DNA of 64,000 nucleotides, from the NCBI GenBank assembly GCA_016870865.1, contig VGAC01000005.1, forward strand, positions 62,001 to 126,000. The letters are read 5' to 3'. The notes beneath the pieces are model-generated. The model was not told the DNA's origin. It made no database searches and saw only the letters and a list, made by a program, of their open reading frames with translations. Below are positions 33,470-43,195 of the stretch, piece by piece. The position numbers and the translations under genes are program-made. Origin of the DNA: Actinomycetota bacterium. GTDB lineage: Bacteria > Actinomycetota > Acidimicrobiia > Acidimicrobiales > Ilumatobacteraceae. The stretch's first letter is position 1, and each line of letters starts with the position of its first letter.

Positions 33470-34762
33470 GTGAACTACGCCGAGGCATTGGCGTTCCTCG
33501 ACGAGCACACGAGTTATGAACGCACGGGTCGGGTCGCAGAGCCTTCGCTGCGCAACATCACAGCCTTGACGACCGTCATGGGGGACCCTCACCTGGACTA
33601 TCGGGTGGTCCACGTGACCGGCACCAACGGGAAGGGCTCGACCTCGCAGATCATCACGAAACTGCTGATGGCCCACGGTTTGCGCGTCGGCACCTATGCG
33701 AGTCCACACTTGCAGCGAATCAACGAGAGAATTCTCGTCGACGGTGCGCCGATCGACGACGAAACCTTCGCCGAAAACATCGCGGCGGTCGCCGACGCCG
33801 AGGTTCTGGCGGGGGTGAGACCGTCGTTCTTCGAGATCCTGACGGCCGCGGCATTCCGCTGCTTTTCGGACACGCCCGTCGATGTTGCGGTGATCGAGGT
33901 CGGCATGCTCGGGCGATGGGACGCGACGAATGTCGTGGAATCCGACGTCGCCGTGATCACCAACATCGCCCTTGACCACACCGAATACGCGGGACCAACG
34001 GTCCTCGACATCGCGCGCGAAAAAGTGGGTATCGCCAAGGAGGCTTCGGTGGTCGTGATCGGTGACGTCACACCCGAACTCGCCGATTTTTTCACCGACG
34101 CCGTGTCCGAGGGAGTCCGACGCGGAGAGCACTTCGAGTGCGTCGACAACCATCTCGCTCTGGGCGGCCGGATGATCGAGGTGCGCACAGCGCACGGCAG
34201 GTACGTCGATGTCTTCGTACCACTCCACGGTCGACACCAGGGTGACAACGCGAGTGCCGCCATCGCAGCAGTCGAGGCGTTCTTCGGCCATGCGATTGAC
34301 AGGAACATTCTCGAAGAGGGGTTGAATTCGGTGGTGATGCCGGGGCGTTTCGAAGTGGTGCACCATCAACCGCTCGTCATCATCGATGGTGCACACAACC
34401 CCGCGGGTGCCGATGTTTGTGCGGAGGTTTTCTTCTCCGATTTCGATCCCGTCGGTTCGCATCGGCTCGTCGTGGGTACGTTGCGCAGTCGGGACCCGCT
34501 CGCATTGTTGTCGGCGTTGCGTGCGGACGAATTCGACCAGGTCATCTGCTGCACGGCACCGAGTCCACGCGGCCTGCCCGCAACCGACCTGGCAGAGGTG
34601 GCTCGCGCAATGGGCTGTGACGACGTCGTCGTTCGTGAGTCCGTGGGGGCGGCCATCGACCGTGCGCTCACCGATGCAAACGCCGACGATGCAGTTCTCG
34701 TCACTGGATCGCTTTACGTGGTGGGCGAGGCGAGGGGTCATCTTTCCCGCGTCTTGCCGTAG
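33470..34762 (+). CDS. folC: folylpolyglutamate synthase / dihydrofolate synthase
   Basis: A 430-residue Mur-ligase-fold enzyme that adds glutamate to folates. The ATP loop [10 protein letters not shown] lies at about residues 49-58. [11 protein letters not shown] (about 78-88) and the metal-binding [10 protein letters not shown] region (about 145-154) follow, and HxAHNPAG-type [10 protein letters not shown] is near residue 305. The GTG at 33470 has a weak upstream purine tract. It usually follows valS in actinobacteria; here it directly follows clpX by 15 bases. Confidence 0.93.
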   Translation: MNYAEALAFLDEHTSYERTGRVAEPSLRNITALTTVMGDPHLDYRVVHVTGTNGKGSTSQIITKLLMAHGLRVGTYASPHLQRINERILVDGAPIDDETFAENIAAVADAEVLAGVRPSFFEILTAAAFRCFSDTPVDVAVIEVGMLGRWDATNVVESDVAVITNIALDHTEYAGPTVLDIAREKVGIAKEASVVVIGDVTPELADFFTDAVSEGVRRGEHFECVDNHLALGGRMIEVRTAHGRYVDVFVPLHGRHQGDNASAAIAAVEAFFGHAIDRNILEEGLNSVVMPGRFEVVHHQPLVIIDGAHNPAGADVCAEVFFSDFDPVGSHRLVVGTLRSRDPLALLSALRADEFDQVICCTAPSPRGLPATDLAEVARAMGCDDVVVRESVGAAIDRALTDANADDAVLVTGSLYVVGEARGHLSRVLP

Positions 34763-34765
34763 GCT
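34760..34765 (+). promoter_or_regulatory. -10 element (TAGGCT) for leaderless ndk
   Basis: TAGGCT ends seven bases before the ATG at 34773 and overlaps the folC stop region. No Shine-Dalgarno sequence is present. Confidence 0.5.
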
Positions 34766-34772
34766 TCTCGGA

Positions 34773-35183
34773 ATGTCGAACCGTACCCTTGTCTTGTTGA
34801 AGCCCGATGCGGTCGAACGCGGACTCGTCGGGAACATCCTGTCGCGTCTCGAGACGCGGGGCCTCAGGATCGTGGCGATGGAACTTCGCAGGCTCGACTC
34901 GGCGATCCTCGCCCGTCACTACGAGGAACACCAGGGAAAGGGTTTCTACAACGACCTCGTGGCATTCATGTCGCGCAACCCCGTCGTCGCGATGGTCGTC
35001 GAAGGCCCGGAAGACACCTGGGAGATCGTGCGCAACATGATGGGTGCCACCAACCCGCGAACCGCGGCGCCGGGAACGATCCGCGGCGACCTGGGAACGA
35101 TTTTCACCGAGAACCTCGTGCACGGCAGCGACTCGGCGGAGTCGGCGGCGCGAGAGATCAAAATCTTCTTTCCGTCTCTGTAA
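34773..35183 (+). CDS. ndk: nucleoside-diphosphate kinase
   Basis: A 136-residue kinase that equalises nucleoside triphosphate pools. The phosphorylated histidine is His117 in ENLVHGSDS, and LVLLKPDAVERGLVG opens the protein. The length and fold order match bacterial Ndk. The ATG at 34773 is decided by the leaderless -10 seven bases upstream; a longer frame upstream overlaps folC and lacks conservation. It precedes mreB by 39 bases. Confidence 0.96.
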   Translation: MSNRTLVLLKPDAVERGLVGNILSRLETRGLRIVAMELRRLDSAILARHYEEHQGKGFYNDLVAFMSRNPVVAMVVEGPEDTWEIVRNMMGATNPRTAAPGTIRGDLGTIFTENLVHGSDSAESAAREIKIFFPSL

Positions 35184-35222
35184 CGTCAGACTCGACGAAG
35201 CTGCAACGCAGGAGGTCACCAC

Positions 35223-36257
35223 TTGGCTGGAGGAAACCCACTCAGCCTCGGCCGCGACATCGCGATCGATCTCGGCACCGCGAACACCCTCGTGTACGTG
35301 CGCGGGCAGGGCGTGGTGCTCAACGAGCCGTCGATCGTCGCCGTCGACATGCGTGACGGAAAACCGGTCGCGGTCGGTTGGGAAGCCAAGCGGATGCTTG
35401 GTCGCACACCGTCGCACATCACGTCGGTTCGACCGCTCAAGGACGGTGTGATTGCCGACTTCGAAGTCTGCGAAAAGATGCTCCGGTACTTCATTCAACA
35501 GGTCAATGCCAGCCGATGGAGCCGGCCCCGCATGGTCATCTGTGTCCCGTCGGGCATCACCGGTGTCGAGCAACGAGCCGTGCAGGACGCGGCCGAGTAT
35601 GCCGGTGCGCGCAAGCCGGTCCACATCATCGAAGAACCCATGGCGGCTGCCATCGGTGCGGGTATCGCGGTGCACGAACCCGCGGGCAACATGATCGTCG
35701 ACATCGGTGGCGGAACCACCGAGGTGGCCGTCATCTCGCTCGGTGGCATCGTGGTTGCCCAGTCGGTGCGCGTCGCGGGCGACGAGATCACCGAGGCGAT
35801 CGGCGACTATGTCAAGAAGGAATTCGGCCTCGACATCGGCGAGAACACCTGCGAGGAAATCAAGATCCAGATGGGTTCGGCTTGGCGGCTGGAGGAGGAA
35901 TTCACCGCAGACATCGGTGGGCGGGATTCGCTCTCGGGTCTGCCGCGGCGCGTCGAGTTGACCACTGAACACGTGCGCAAGGCGATCGCCGAGCCGATCG
36001 CGGCCATCGTCGACGCGATCAAGGCGACACTCGATCGCACGCCACCAGAACTCGCCGCCGACATCATGGAGAACGGCATCGTGTTGTCGGGCGGTGGCGC
36101 ACTGCTTGCGGGTCTCACCCAGCGAGTCACGCATGAGACGGGCATGCGTGCCGTCGTGGCGCCCGACCCGCTGTACGCCGTGGTGCTGGGGTCCGGCCAG
36201 GCGCTCGAGAACATCGAGGCGATGCGCGGTCTGCTCACCCAAACGGGAATCGACTAA
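35223..36257 (+). CDS. mreB: rod-shape-determining actin homologue MreB
   Basis: A 344-residue actin-fold ATPase that organises lateral wall synthesis under the membrane. Phosphate-1 motif is DIAIDLGTANTLVY (about residues 12-25). Phosphate-2 is VDIGGGTTEVAVISLGG (about 159-175), and the adenosine motif is LSGGGALL (about 287-294). The start is TTG, backed by a strong AGGAGGT Shine-Dalgarno eight bases upstream. First gene of the mreB-mreC-mreD-mrdA-rodA elongasome operon. Confidence 0.96.
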   Translation: MAGGNPLSLGRDIAIDLGTANTLVYVRGQGVVLNEPSIVAVDMRDGKPVAVGWEAKRMLGRTPSHITSVRPLKDGVIADFEVCEKMLRYFIQQVNASRWSRPRMVICVPSGITGVEQRAVQDAAEYAGARKPVHIIEEPMAAAIGAGIAVHEPAGNMIVDIGGGTTEVAVISLGGIVVAQSVRVAGDEITEAIGDYVKKEFGLDIGENTCEEIKIQMGSAWRLEEEFTADIGGRDSLSGLPRRVELTTEHVRKAIAEPIAAIVDAIKATLDRTPPELAADIMENGIVLSGGGALLAGLTQRVTHETGMRAVVAPDPLYAVVLGSGQALENIEAMRGLLTQTGID

Positions 36258-36273
36258 GGAGTAGTTCCTCTCC

Positions 36274-37437
36274 GTGCAGTCCTTCACACGTCGGCGCATG
36301 ATCGTCGTGCTGTTGCTCACGTCGATTCTGCTCGTGACACTCGACCTGCGTGACAGCGGGTTCGTCGCGGGGGTACGCGACACGTTCGGCACGGTCTTTC
36401 GTCCCGTCGAACGCTTGACGAACGTCGTCACCAAACCGGTCTCGAATGCCTGGCGGGGGGTTCTCGACTACGGAGATCTGCGCAAGGAGAACCTCGCCCT
36501 GAAGGATTTGTTGGTGAAGCAAGAAGGAACGGCCATCGCCGCTGCGGCGAGCGTGCGCGAAGCGCAGGAACTACTTGCCTTGAACGGATTGCCCACTCTG
36601 GCGGGCATCGACAGCGTGACTGCCCAGATCGTGGGCCAATCGCCGTCGAACTTTTCGCAGACTTTCGAATTGAACCGCGGCAAGTCGAGTGGAATCCGCG
36701 TCGGGATGACGGTCACCAACGGAGCGGGGCTCGTCGGCAAAATCACCGATGCGACACTCGAGCGCTCCGTGGTGATGCTCACGACCGACCCCGAATATGT
36801 GATCGCGGTCAAGGTCGGCAACTGCCCGACTCCCGCGACGACGGCTCCCGAGCCGCCGCCGACAACCCTCGCCGAGACCACCACCTCCACGGTCCTGGTG
36901 CCGCCAACGAACACCGATGGAGTTACGACAACGACCCTGCCCGGCGAGACAACAACCACCACCTCGACCGTGCCGCCGACGACCACGACGACCACGACCA
37001 CGACGACCACGACCACGACCACGACGACCCTGCCGAGGCCCACGACGACAACGATCAAGGGGTTCACACCGTTCCCCACGACGCTGCCGCCGCGACCCGG
37101 TGGTGCGGGCTCGCAGATCACCATTCCCGACACGGGTGGCCTCGTCCCGCGCGAGACGGGTGCCCTCGAAGGCAGGGGTATCGGCAGGACGCCCATCGTG
37201 CGGTTCGTGCAGGTCTCGGAACGATTGGGTGCGCTGTGCGAAGGGGTCCCCGTGGTCACCGCGGGTGGATCGCAAAGCCTCGCGCCACCCGATCTCGTGG
37301 TGGGAATCGTGGCGCGCGTGGTGAACCGCAAAGGCACCGCGGGGCCGTTGCTCGAAGTTGATCTCGCGGCCAATCTCGAGAGTCTCAACTTCGTGCGCGT
37401 CTTGCTGTACCAGCCCGCGACGGAGATCCCGCGATGA
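36274..37437 (+). CDS. mreC: rod-shape protein MreC with a threonine-rich insert
   Basis: A 387-residue bitopic membrane protein that links MreB to periplasmic wall synthases. It has one N-terminal membrane helix (about residues 9-24), a coiled region (about 66-105) and the two-barrel MreC core. The core is interrupted between about residues 184 and 278 by a Thr/Pro-rich insert that includes 17 consecutive threonines (236-252). The insert is absent from ordinary MreC of about 280 residues. Upstream AAGGAG lies 12 bases before the GTG. The end overlaps mreD (ATGA). Confidence 0.9.
   Translation: MQSFTRRRMIVVLLLTSILLVTLDLRDSGFVAGVRDTFGTVFRPVERLTNVVTKPVSNAWRGVLDYGDLRKENLALKDLLVKQEGTAIAAAASVREAQELLALNGLPTLAGIDSVTAQIVGQSPSNFSQTFELNRGKSSGIRVGMTVTNGAGLVGKITDATLERSVVMLTTDPEYVIAVKVGNCPTPATTAPEPPPTTLAETTTSTVLVPPTNTDGVTTTTLPGETTTTTSTVPPTTTTTTTTTTTTTTTTTLPRPTTTTIKGFTPFPTTLPPRPGGAGSQITIPDTGGLVPRETGALEGRGIGRTPIVRFVQVSERLGALCEGVPVVTAGGSQSLAPPDLVVGIVARVVNRKGTAGPLLEVDLAANLESLNFVRVLLYQPATEIPR
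36958..37029 (+). repeat. threonine-codon microsatellite inside mreC
   Basis: The stretch is made of ACG and ACC codons, giving 17 threonines in a row plus nearby Thr pairs. The two codons are mixed irregularly, which argues for selection on the amino acid rather than a recent simple expansion. The frame stays open on both sides. Confidence 0.8.
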
Positions 37438-37964
37438 AACGATTCTTCGCGATCATCGAATCACCGATCACGCGCACGTTCCTGCTCGGTCTCGTCGTGT
37501 TGAGTTTTCAGACGACGCTCTTCAACACGTTGCGTCCCTTGGGTGTGGTGCTTCAGGTCATGCTGCTCTTTGCCTGCGCGAGTGGCATCGCCGCAGGAAG
37601 CGAAGCAGGTGCGGTGACGGGATTCATCTTCGGACTCATGTACGACATGGTGCTCACGGCGCCGATGGGCTTGTCGGCGGTCGTGTTCGGTTTCGCCGGC
37701 TACATGGCGGGGGGAGTCAACGCATTCGTCCACGAGGCGCGGTGGTGGGCGAAGATCATCGCCGTCGCACTGTCGACGGCAACGGCAGTTTTGTTGTATC
37801 CGGCAGCGAGTCTCGTCGTTGGCATCGACGGTTTGCTCGGCTCACGGATCCTGACGGTGGCTCTCACCTGTGCTGCTTTCAACGCTTTGCTTGCCGTTCC
37901 TGCAGCGCGTATCGCCAAGTGGGCGCTGGTGAAGCCTGTTCGCCAGGCCATCTGGGCAGAATAG
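37434..37964 (+). CDS. mreD: rod-shape protein MreD
   Basis: A 176-residue integral membrane protein with about five hydrophobic helices. It contains the MreD-type acidic/glycine segment GFIFGLMYDMVLTAPMGLSA (about residues 63-82). The ATG overlaps the mreC stop (ATGA), and the next gene, mrdA, starts five bases after its own stop. Identification rests on position, length and topology as much as on sequence. Confidence 0.88.
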   Translation: MKRFFAIIESPITRTFLLGLVVLSFQTTLFNTLRPLGVVLQVMLLFACASGIAAGSEAGAVTGFIFGLMYDMVLTAPMGLSAVVFGFAGYMAGGVNAFVHEARWWAKIIAVALSTATAVLLYPAASLVVGIDGLLGSRILTVALTCAAFNALLAVPAARIAKWALVKPVRQAIWAE

Positions 37965-37968
37965 GGGA

Positions 37969-40140
37969 ATGCCGGCGACGATTTCGGGAAAGCGACCGGG
38001 CGTACTCGGTGGCCTCGCGCTCATCCTGCTCGGTCTCGTGTGCACCCGTACCTGGTTCCTTCAGGTCGTCGACGCCGAGGGCTTGGAGTCGCGCGTCGCC
38101 GAGGTGCGTTCCCGAACGGTCTCGCTGCTACCCGAACGGGGGCGCATCTTCGACGTCGACGGTCGCGTGCTCGCCGACAACGAGCGCGTGCTCATCGCCA
38201 CCATCGATCGCGCCGTGGTGCGCAAACCCGCAGAGAGGGCGGAGTTGTTCCTGCGCCTCTCGGGCGCCCTCCAGACACCCGTCACCGAACTTGAGCGTCG
38301 CTACCAGAGCAAGTTGTACGACCCGCTGCGTCCCTTGCCGTTGCGTGAGGGCATTTCCGAGCAGACCGCGTTGTTCCTGCGCGAGCGCTCGGAGGACTAC
38401 CCGGGTGTCGACGTCGAAGAAGGCTGGAGGCGCGAGTACCCCTACGCCCCAATCGGGTCGCACGTGGTCGGGTTCATGGGCGCGATTCTCGAGCGACAGT
38501 TGCCGTATTACAAGTCGTTCAAGTACTCACCGAACGAACGCGTCGGCCAGTACGGGGTCGAACAGACCTACGAGAGTGTGCTGCGCGGCAAACCGGGTTA
38601 CGTGCGCTTCGAGGTGAACGCCCTCGGCCAGATCATCCGAGAGATCGAGCGGGTCGAACCGATTCCCGGTGACGATGTGCAACTGTCGATCGACCTCGAC
38701 TACCAGCAGTTTGTCGAGCAGGCACTGGAGACGATGTTGGGCCTGCGTCGTCAGGTCGACGCAGGGACGGTGAAGTTGGAGAATGGCGAGCCGGACCCGC
38801 AATACGCGGAGGTCAACTTCTACAAGGCCCCGGCCGGATCCGCGCTGTTGATGAACTACGAAACCGGTGAAGTCGTCGCAATGGCGAGCTACCCGAACTT
38901 CGACAATCGATGGTTCAACGCGGGGATTTCCTCGTCGAAGTTCAAACAGTTGTTCCCCGAGACCAAGGACCCCGACAAGGCGATCATCGTGAACCGCGCG
39001 GTGAGCGGCCGTTACAACCTGGGTTCCACCTTCAAGCCGTTCACTGCGTTCGCGGCGCTCGATTCGGGGCAGATTGCCGAGCCAAAAAAGTTCAAATACC
39101 GCGACGAGGGCACGTACAAGTTGGAGTCCATTCCCAACGGCAGGTGTCAAGAAGGTGTCAAGTGCGTGTTCAAAAACGCCTTCTGTTCCGCGACGAATTC
39201 GCCCTGCCGCTACGGACCGGTCACGGTCGAAGACGCACTCGCCGTTTCCTCGGACGCGTTTTTCTACAAGATCGGCGAGCAGATTCTCACCCAGCGTGGT
39301 TACCGCCCAATTCTTGAAGAGGAGGTGCGCAAGTTCGGGTTCGGCGCACCGACGGGCGTCGACCTTCCGTTCGAATACGGCGGGGCACTACCGAGCAAAG
39401 AGCTGAAAAAGTCGCTCGCCGATGCGGGTGCGATCCCCAAGGAGGAGGGTCGTGCGTACTACGTCGGTGACAACGTGCAGTTCGCGATCGGTCAGGGTCT
39501 CCTTGCGGCCACGCCGCTACAAATGGGCGTCTCGTACTCGGTGTTGGCGAACAACGGGCGTGTCGTCACCCCTCACGTCATCAAACGCATCCTCGAATCC
39601 GGAACGCCCGACGGGAACGCCGGATTTGCAGACCTGTCCGGGGCGATTGTTGTCGAAGACCGCACCCGGGGCAAGGTCGTCCGCAATGTCGAGATGTCAC
39701 CCGACGTGCACGACCCGATCGTGCGCGGCCTCACACGTGTCGTCAACGGGCCGGGAGTGGACTGGGATTTCTACCACAAGGCCACGGGCGAGTTTCTCTT
39801 CAAGAACTACCCGAAGAAACTGTTGCCGATCGCCGGCAAGACGGGCACCGCGCAGGGCTTCAAGAATCTCCCGTGGAACGACTCCTCCGCGTTCACGGCC
39901 TTTAGCCTCGACCCCACGCGGCCCTTCACCGCCGTCGCCTATCTCGAGAAGTCGGGCTACGGATCACAGGCCGCGGCCCCCGTCGTCAAGTGCGTGTTTT
40001 CGGCGCTCGCCGGTGTCGTCGACACCCAGGAAGTGATCCCGAGCAATCCACTCGACATCAACAGCACCGCAGTGGCGCGTCCGCAGCGCCTGGTGAGTCC
40101 GTTGTGCCTTTCGGGCTACGGCGGAGGGGTGCGCGACTGA
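37969..40140 (+). CDS. mrdA: penicillin-binding protein 2 (elongasome transpeptidase)
   Basis: A 723-residue class B PBP. It has a short cytoplasmic start, one membrane helix (about residues 11-28) and a dimerisation domain. The transpeptidase domain has Ser353 in STFK, SSD at 427-429 and KTG at 624-626 (AGKTGTAQGF). It crosslinks lateral-wall peptidoglycan and works with RodA, the next gene. The length is about 90 residues more than E. coli PBP2, with extra sequence between the STFK and SSD motifs containing several cysteines. Confidence 0.94.
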   Translation: MPATISGKRPGVLGGLALILLGLVCTRTWFLQVVDAEGLESRVAEVRSRTVSLLPERGRIFDVDGRVLADNERVLIATIDRAVVRKPAERAELFLRLSGALQTPVTELERRYQSKLYDPLRPLPLREGISEQTALFLRERSEDYPGVDVEEGWRREYPYAPIGSHVVGFMGAILERQLPYYKSFKYSPNERVGQYGVEQTYESVLRGKPGYVRFEVNALGQIIREIERVEPIPGDDVQLSIDLDYQQFVEQALETMLGLRRQVDAGTVKLENGEPDPQYAEVNFYKAPAGSALLMNYETGEVVAMASYPNFDNRWFNAGISSSKFKQLFPETKDPDKAIIVNRAVSGRYNLGSTFKPFTAFAALDSGQIAEPKKFKYRDEGTYKLESIPNGRCQEGVKCVFKNAFCSATNSPCRYGPVTVEDALAVSSDAFFYKIGEQILTQRGYRPILEEEVRKFGFGAPTGVDLPFEYGGALPSKELKKSLADAGAIPKEEGRAYYVGDNVQFAIGQGLLAATPLQMGVSYSVLANNGRVVTPHVIKRILESGTPDGNAGFADLSGAIVVEDRTRGKVVRNVEMSPDVHDPIVRGLTRVVNGPGVDWDFYHKATGEFLFKNYPKKLLPIAGKTGTAQGFKNLPWNDSSAFTAFSLDPTRPFTAVAYLEKSGYGSQAAAPVVKCVFSALAGVVDTQEVIPSNPLDINSTAVARPQRLVSPLCLSGYGGGVRD

Positions 40141-41318
40141 TGGCGGTGCTCGATGCGATGCGTCGCCGACCGTCGTTGTCGGGGATGGGGAACATCCGGC
40201 GCAGCATGGCCGACCCCAGTCGGAACATCGATTGGCTGCTGGTCTTGGCTGTCTCGGCCCTGTCGACAATCGGGGCGTTCGCGGTGTATTCGACGACGCG
40301 GCCGCGGTTGCTTGCCCGTGGTGTCGACCCGTACTACCTCTTGCAGCGACAGATCATCTACATCATCGCGGCCGCGGTGGTGATGGCACTCGTGATGGCC
40401 TTCGATTACGAATGGCTGCGGGGGAGGGCGGAGTTCCTCTACGGTGCGTCGCTCGTTGCGCTGATGCTCGTGCTCGTCGCGGGTGCGGTGCGTGGAGGCG
40501 CACGCCTATCGTTCGACCTCGGCATCGTGTCACTACAGCCGGCCGAGTTGACGAAATTCGCGTTGTTGTTGCTACTGGCGGGCTATCTGTCCGAAGAAGA
40601 GAGCGAACAGTTGCCGTATCACCGGTTCGTGACGAGCCTCGTCATCGTCGGTGCATCAGTGGCTCTCATTTTGTTGCAGCCCGACCTCGGCTCGGCGACG
40701 GTGTTGCTTGCCTGCATGCTGGGTCTCCTGCTCGTTGCCGGCAGCAAAATCCGCTACATCCTGTCCTTCGCGTCGCTCGTGATCCTCTCGGTGACTGTTG
40801 CCGTGTGGAGCGGGCTCGTGCGTGGGTACCAGTTCCGTCGCATCGAGGCATTTCTCAACCAGAACTCGACGGAGTCGGCGCTCAAAGACGTGGTGCTCCA
40901 GGTGCGCTTCGCCAAGCGTGCGGTCGCCACCGGGGGCGTCACGGGCAAGGGCTTCCTGCAGGGTCCGCTCACCAATGGGGCCTTCATCCCGGTGCAGTCG
41001 ACCGACTTCATCTTCTCCGCGATCGCCGAACAGTTCGGCCTGATCGGAGCGGGCGTGACCCTGTCGATCTTCACACTGCTGTTGTGGCGAATCTGGCGGG
41101 TCGGTCGCCTCTCGCGCACCCGTCTCGGACAGTTCATCGCCCTCGGAGCTTTTTCCATGATCCTGTGGCAGACGTTCCAGAACATCGGCATGACCCTTGG
41201 CATCATGCCGGTGTCGGGCCTGCCCCTGCCCTTCGTCTCCTACGGGGGCTCGCACATGGTGGCGTTCGCCGCCATCGTGGGCCTGGTTCAAAGCGTCCAC
41301 ATGCGCCGTTTGCGTTGA
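40140..41318 (+). CDS. rodA: SEDS-family peptidoglycan glycosyltransferase RodA
   Basis: A 392-residue polytopic membrane protein with about ten helices. The SEDS motif is LPLPFVSYGGSHMV near the C-terminus (about residues 363-376). DLGSATVLL (about 182-190) and the long extracellular loop with QVRFAKRAVATGGVTGKGF precede it. It polymerises lipid II into glycan strands with the PBP2 partner. The ATG overlaps the mrdA stop by one base. An N-terminal basic stretch of about 30 residues precedes the first helix. Confidence 0.95.
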   Translation: MAVLDAMRRRPSLSGMGNIRRSMADPSRNIDWLLVLAVSALSTIGAFAVYSTTRPRLLARGVDPYYLLQRQIIYIIAAAVVMALVMAFDYEWLRGRAEFLYGASLVALMLVLVAGAVRGGARLSFDLGIVSLQPAELTKFALLLLLAGYLSEEESEQLPYHRFVTSLVIVGASVALILLQPDLGSATVLLACMLGLLLVAGSKIRYILSFASLVILSVTVAVWSGLVRGYQFRRIEAFLNQNSTESALKDVVLQVRFAKRAVATGGVTGKGFLQGPLTNGAFIPVQSTDFIFSAIAEQFGLIGAGVTLSIFTLLLWRIWRVGRLSRTRLGQFIALGAFSMILWQTFQNIGMTLGIMPVSGLPLPFVSYGGSHMVAFAAIVGLVQSVHMRRLR

Positions 41319-41409
41319 CGCCCCGGGCGCGCACAGGTCACGGTTTGGGTGGAAACCAGGCGATAGCCTGAGGCGAGAGTGGCTTGTAGCCGCACAGGAT
41401 CGAGACATC

Positions 41410-43146
41410 ATGAACCAACCTTCCGAGGGCGCGAATCAGTCCGCCAGCCCCGGGCCGAACAAGAAACGGCGCCGTGGGTCGCGCGGTGGGCGCAACCGCA
41501 ACAAAACAAGCCAAAACGGGCAAAACGCACGCCCCGCCGCCGAGGCTCCGGCAGCGGGTGGCGCCGTTGTCGAATCGAGCGCGGCCAACCCCGCCCCGCC
41601 CCGCCGACCGCAAATCGGCGACACCCGGCCTGCGCCGGCGCGTCAAAGTGCACCACCAAGTGCTCCGGCGACACCCAAGGCAGGAGGCGGCAAACGCCGC
41701 CGCGGAGGTCGCGGTCGTAGTCGCGGGGGGTCGGGGAAAAAAGGTGACCAGGCGGGTCGCCAGCGCCAAAGCCAGGCCGCAGTCGAGGCCGAGATCGTCG
41801 AGCGTCGCCGCGGTCGCACCCGCGATGGCCGGCCCGTCGGGCGTTACCTCATGTGCGTGCAGGTTCGCGAGGGGCTCACCCAGGTGGCCGTTCTCGAGGG
41901 TCGCAAACTGATCGAGCATTACGTCAGCCGTCCGGCCGACGACATCTCTCAAATCCACGGCAACATCTACCTGGGTCGGGTGCAGAACGTGTTGCCGGGC
42001 ATGGAAGCCGCGTTCGTCGACATCGCAACACCGAAGAACGCCGTGCTGTACCGGGGTGACGTGCAATACGACGCCGAGGACATCGTCGAGAAGTCCGCGG
42101 ATCGCCGCATCGAGGACATCTTGAGGGCGCGGCAGTTGATCCTCTGCCAGGTGACCAAGAACCCCATCGGGGCCAAAGGTGCCCGACTCACCCAGGAAGT
42201 GTCCCTACCCGGTCGGTTCGTCGTCCTGATCCCGAATTCAAAGACGTACGGCATCTCAAAGCGCCTGCCCGACGACGAACGTCGTCGTCTCCGTTCGGTT
42301 CTCGATCGGGTCAAACCGGCAGAACACGGGCTCATCGTGCGCACGGCGGCCGAACATGCCACCGAAAACGAATTGCGCGCCGACATGGCACGTCTACTCG
42401 ACGAGTGGGCGCGCATCGATGAAGCGGCCAAGGGCGCCAACGGACCGAAGTTGCTGTACCGCGAGCCCAGCCTTGCCGTGCGCGTCATCCGCGAAGAGTT
42501 CAACGCCGAATACCGCGGTGTCGTCATCGACGACCCGCAGTTGTACGAGGACCTGAAGGATTACGTCCGCGATTTCAACCCCGAACTCGCCGATCGCGTC
42601 GAGTTGTATGCGTCGGGTGGAGCCGATGCGTCGGGTGACGAGGACGGCGACTCACCATCGGCAACGGGTCTGCCGATCTTCGAGCAGTACCGCGTGCACG
42701 AGCAGATCCACAAGGCGCTCGACCGCAAGGTCTGGCTGCCGTCCGGTGGGTCGCTCATCATCGAACACACCGAGGCGCTCACGGTCATTGACGTCAACAC
42801 CGGCAAGAACGTCGGCAAATCGAACCTCGAGGAAACGGTGTTCCACAACAACCTCGAGGCCGCCGAGGAAATCGCCCTGCAACTGCGTTTGCGCGACATC
42901 GGGGGCATCATCGTGATCGACTTCATCGACATGGAAATAAAAGAGAACCGTCGCAAGGTGGTCGACGCTTTCCGTGCTGCCTTGGCTCGCGACAAGACGC
43001 GGACCCAGGTGCTCGACGTGTCCGACCTCGGCCTCGTCGAGATGACCCGCAAGCGCATCGGAGAGGGACTCCTCACCAGTTTCGCCGGTCAGTGCCCCGA
43101 CTGCGAGGGTCGCGGCATCAAGGTCGACTATTCGCTGATTGGCTGA
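41410..43146 (+). CDS. rne: ribonuclease E/G family endoribonuclease
   Basis: A 578-residue RNase. Residues 1 to about 135 form a basic Arg/Gly/Pro/Ala-rich low-complexity extension. The S1 domain then begins at about 142 with YLMCVQVREGLTQVAVLEGR. The DNase-I-like catalytic part has DVNTGKNVGKSN (about 461-472) and IVIDFIDM (about 501-508) with the metal-binding aspartates, and the zinc-link CPDCEG is near residue 563. Actinobacterial RNase E often has such disordered flanks. A 91-base leader contains a TAGCCT hexamer (41364-41369), and AGGATCGAG precedes the ATG. It processes rRNA and decays mRNA. Confidence 0.92.
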   Translation: MNQPSEGANQSASPGPNKKRRRGSRGGRNRNKTSQNGQNARPAAEAPAAGGAVVESSAANPAPPRRPQIGDTRPAPARQSAPPSAPATPKAGGGKRRRGGRGRSRGGSGKKGDQAGRQRQSQAAVEAEIVERRRGRTRDGRPVGRYLMCVQVREGLTQVAVLEGRKLIEHYVSRPADDISQIHGNIYLGRVQNVLPGMEAAFVDIATPKNAVLYRGDVQYDAEDIVEKSADRRIEDILRARQLILCQVTKNPIGAKGARLTQEVSLPGRFVVLIPNSKTYGISKRLPDDERRRLRSVLDRVKPAEHGLIVRTAAEHATENELRADMARLLDEWARIDEAAKGANGPKLLYREPSLAVRVIREEFNAEYRGVVIDDPQLYEDLKDYVRDFNPELADRVELYASGGADASGDEDGDSPSATGLPIFEQYRVHEQIHKALDRKVWLPSGGSLIIEHTEALTVIDVNTGKNVGKSNLEETVFHNNLEAAEEIALQLRLRDIGGIIVIDFIDMEIKENRRKVVDAFRAALARDKTRTQVLDVSDLGLVEMTRKRIGEGLLTSFAGQCPDCEGRGIKVDYSLIG

Positions 43147-43178
43147 TCCCTCGGGTTGGGGTCGCGGGGCCAGCCTTG

Positions 43179-43184
43179 TAGGCT
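43179..43184 (+). promoter_or_regulatory. -10-like element (TAGGCT) before rplU
   Basis: TAGGCT ends 11 bases before the ATG of rplU. The short leader contains GGGAG, a possible Shine-Dalgarno sequence. Confidence 0.35.
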
Positions 43185-43195
43185 CGGGAGCCGTT

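Noticed and set aside
32156-34837. An 893-codon open frame on the minus strand opposite clpX and folC
   Set aside because: It is the mirror of two well-supported genes. High third-position GC keeps the antisense frame free of stops, and its translation shows no domain.
34701-36434. A 577-codon minus-strand frame over ndk and mreB
   Set aside because: Antisense to two essential genes with full motif sets; no start signal and no recognisable domain.
36940-37040. Short tandem repeats considered as a CRISPR or intergenic satellite
   Set aside because: The repeats are threonine codons in frame within mreC, with no spacers of uniform length.
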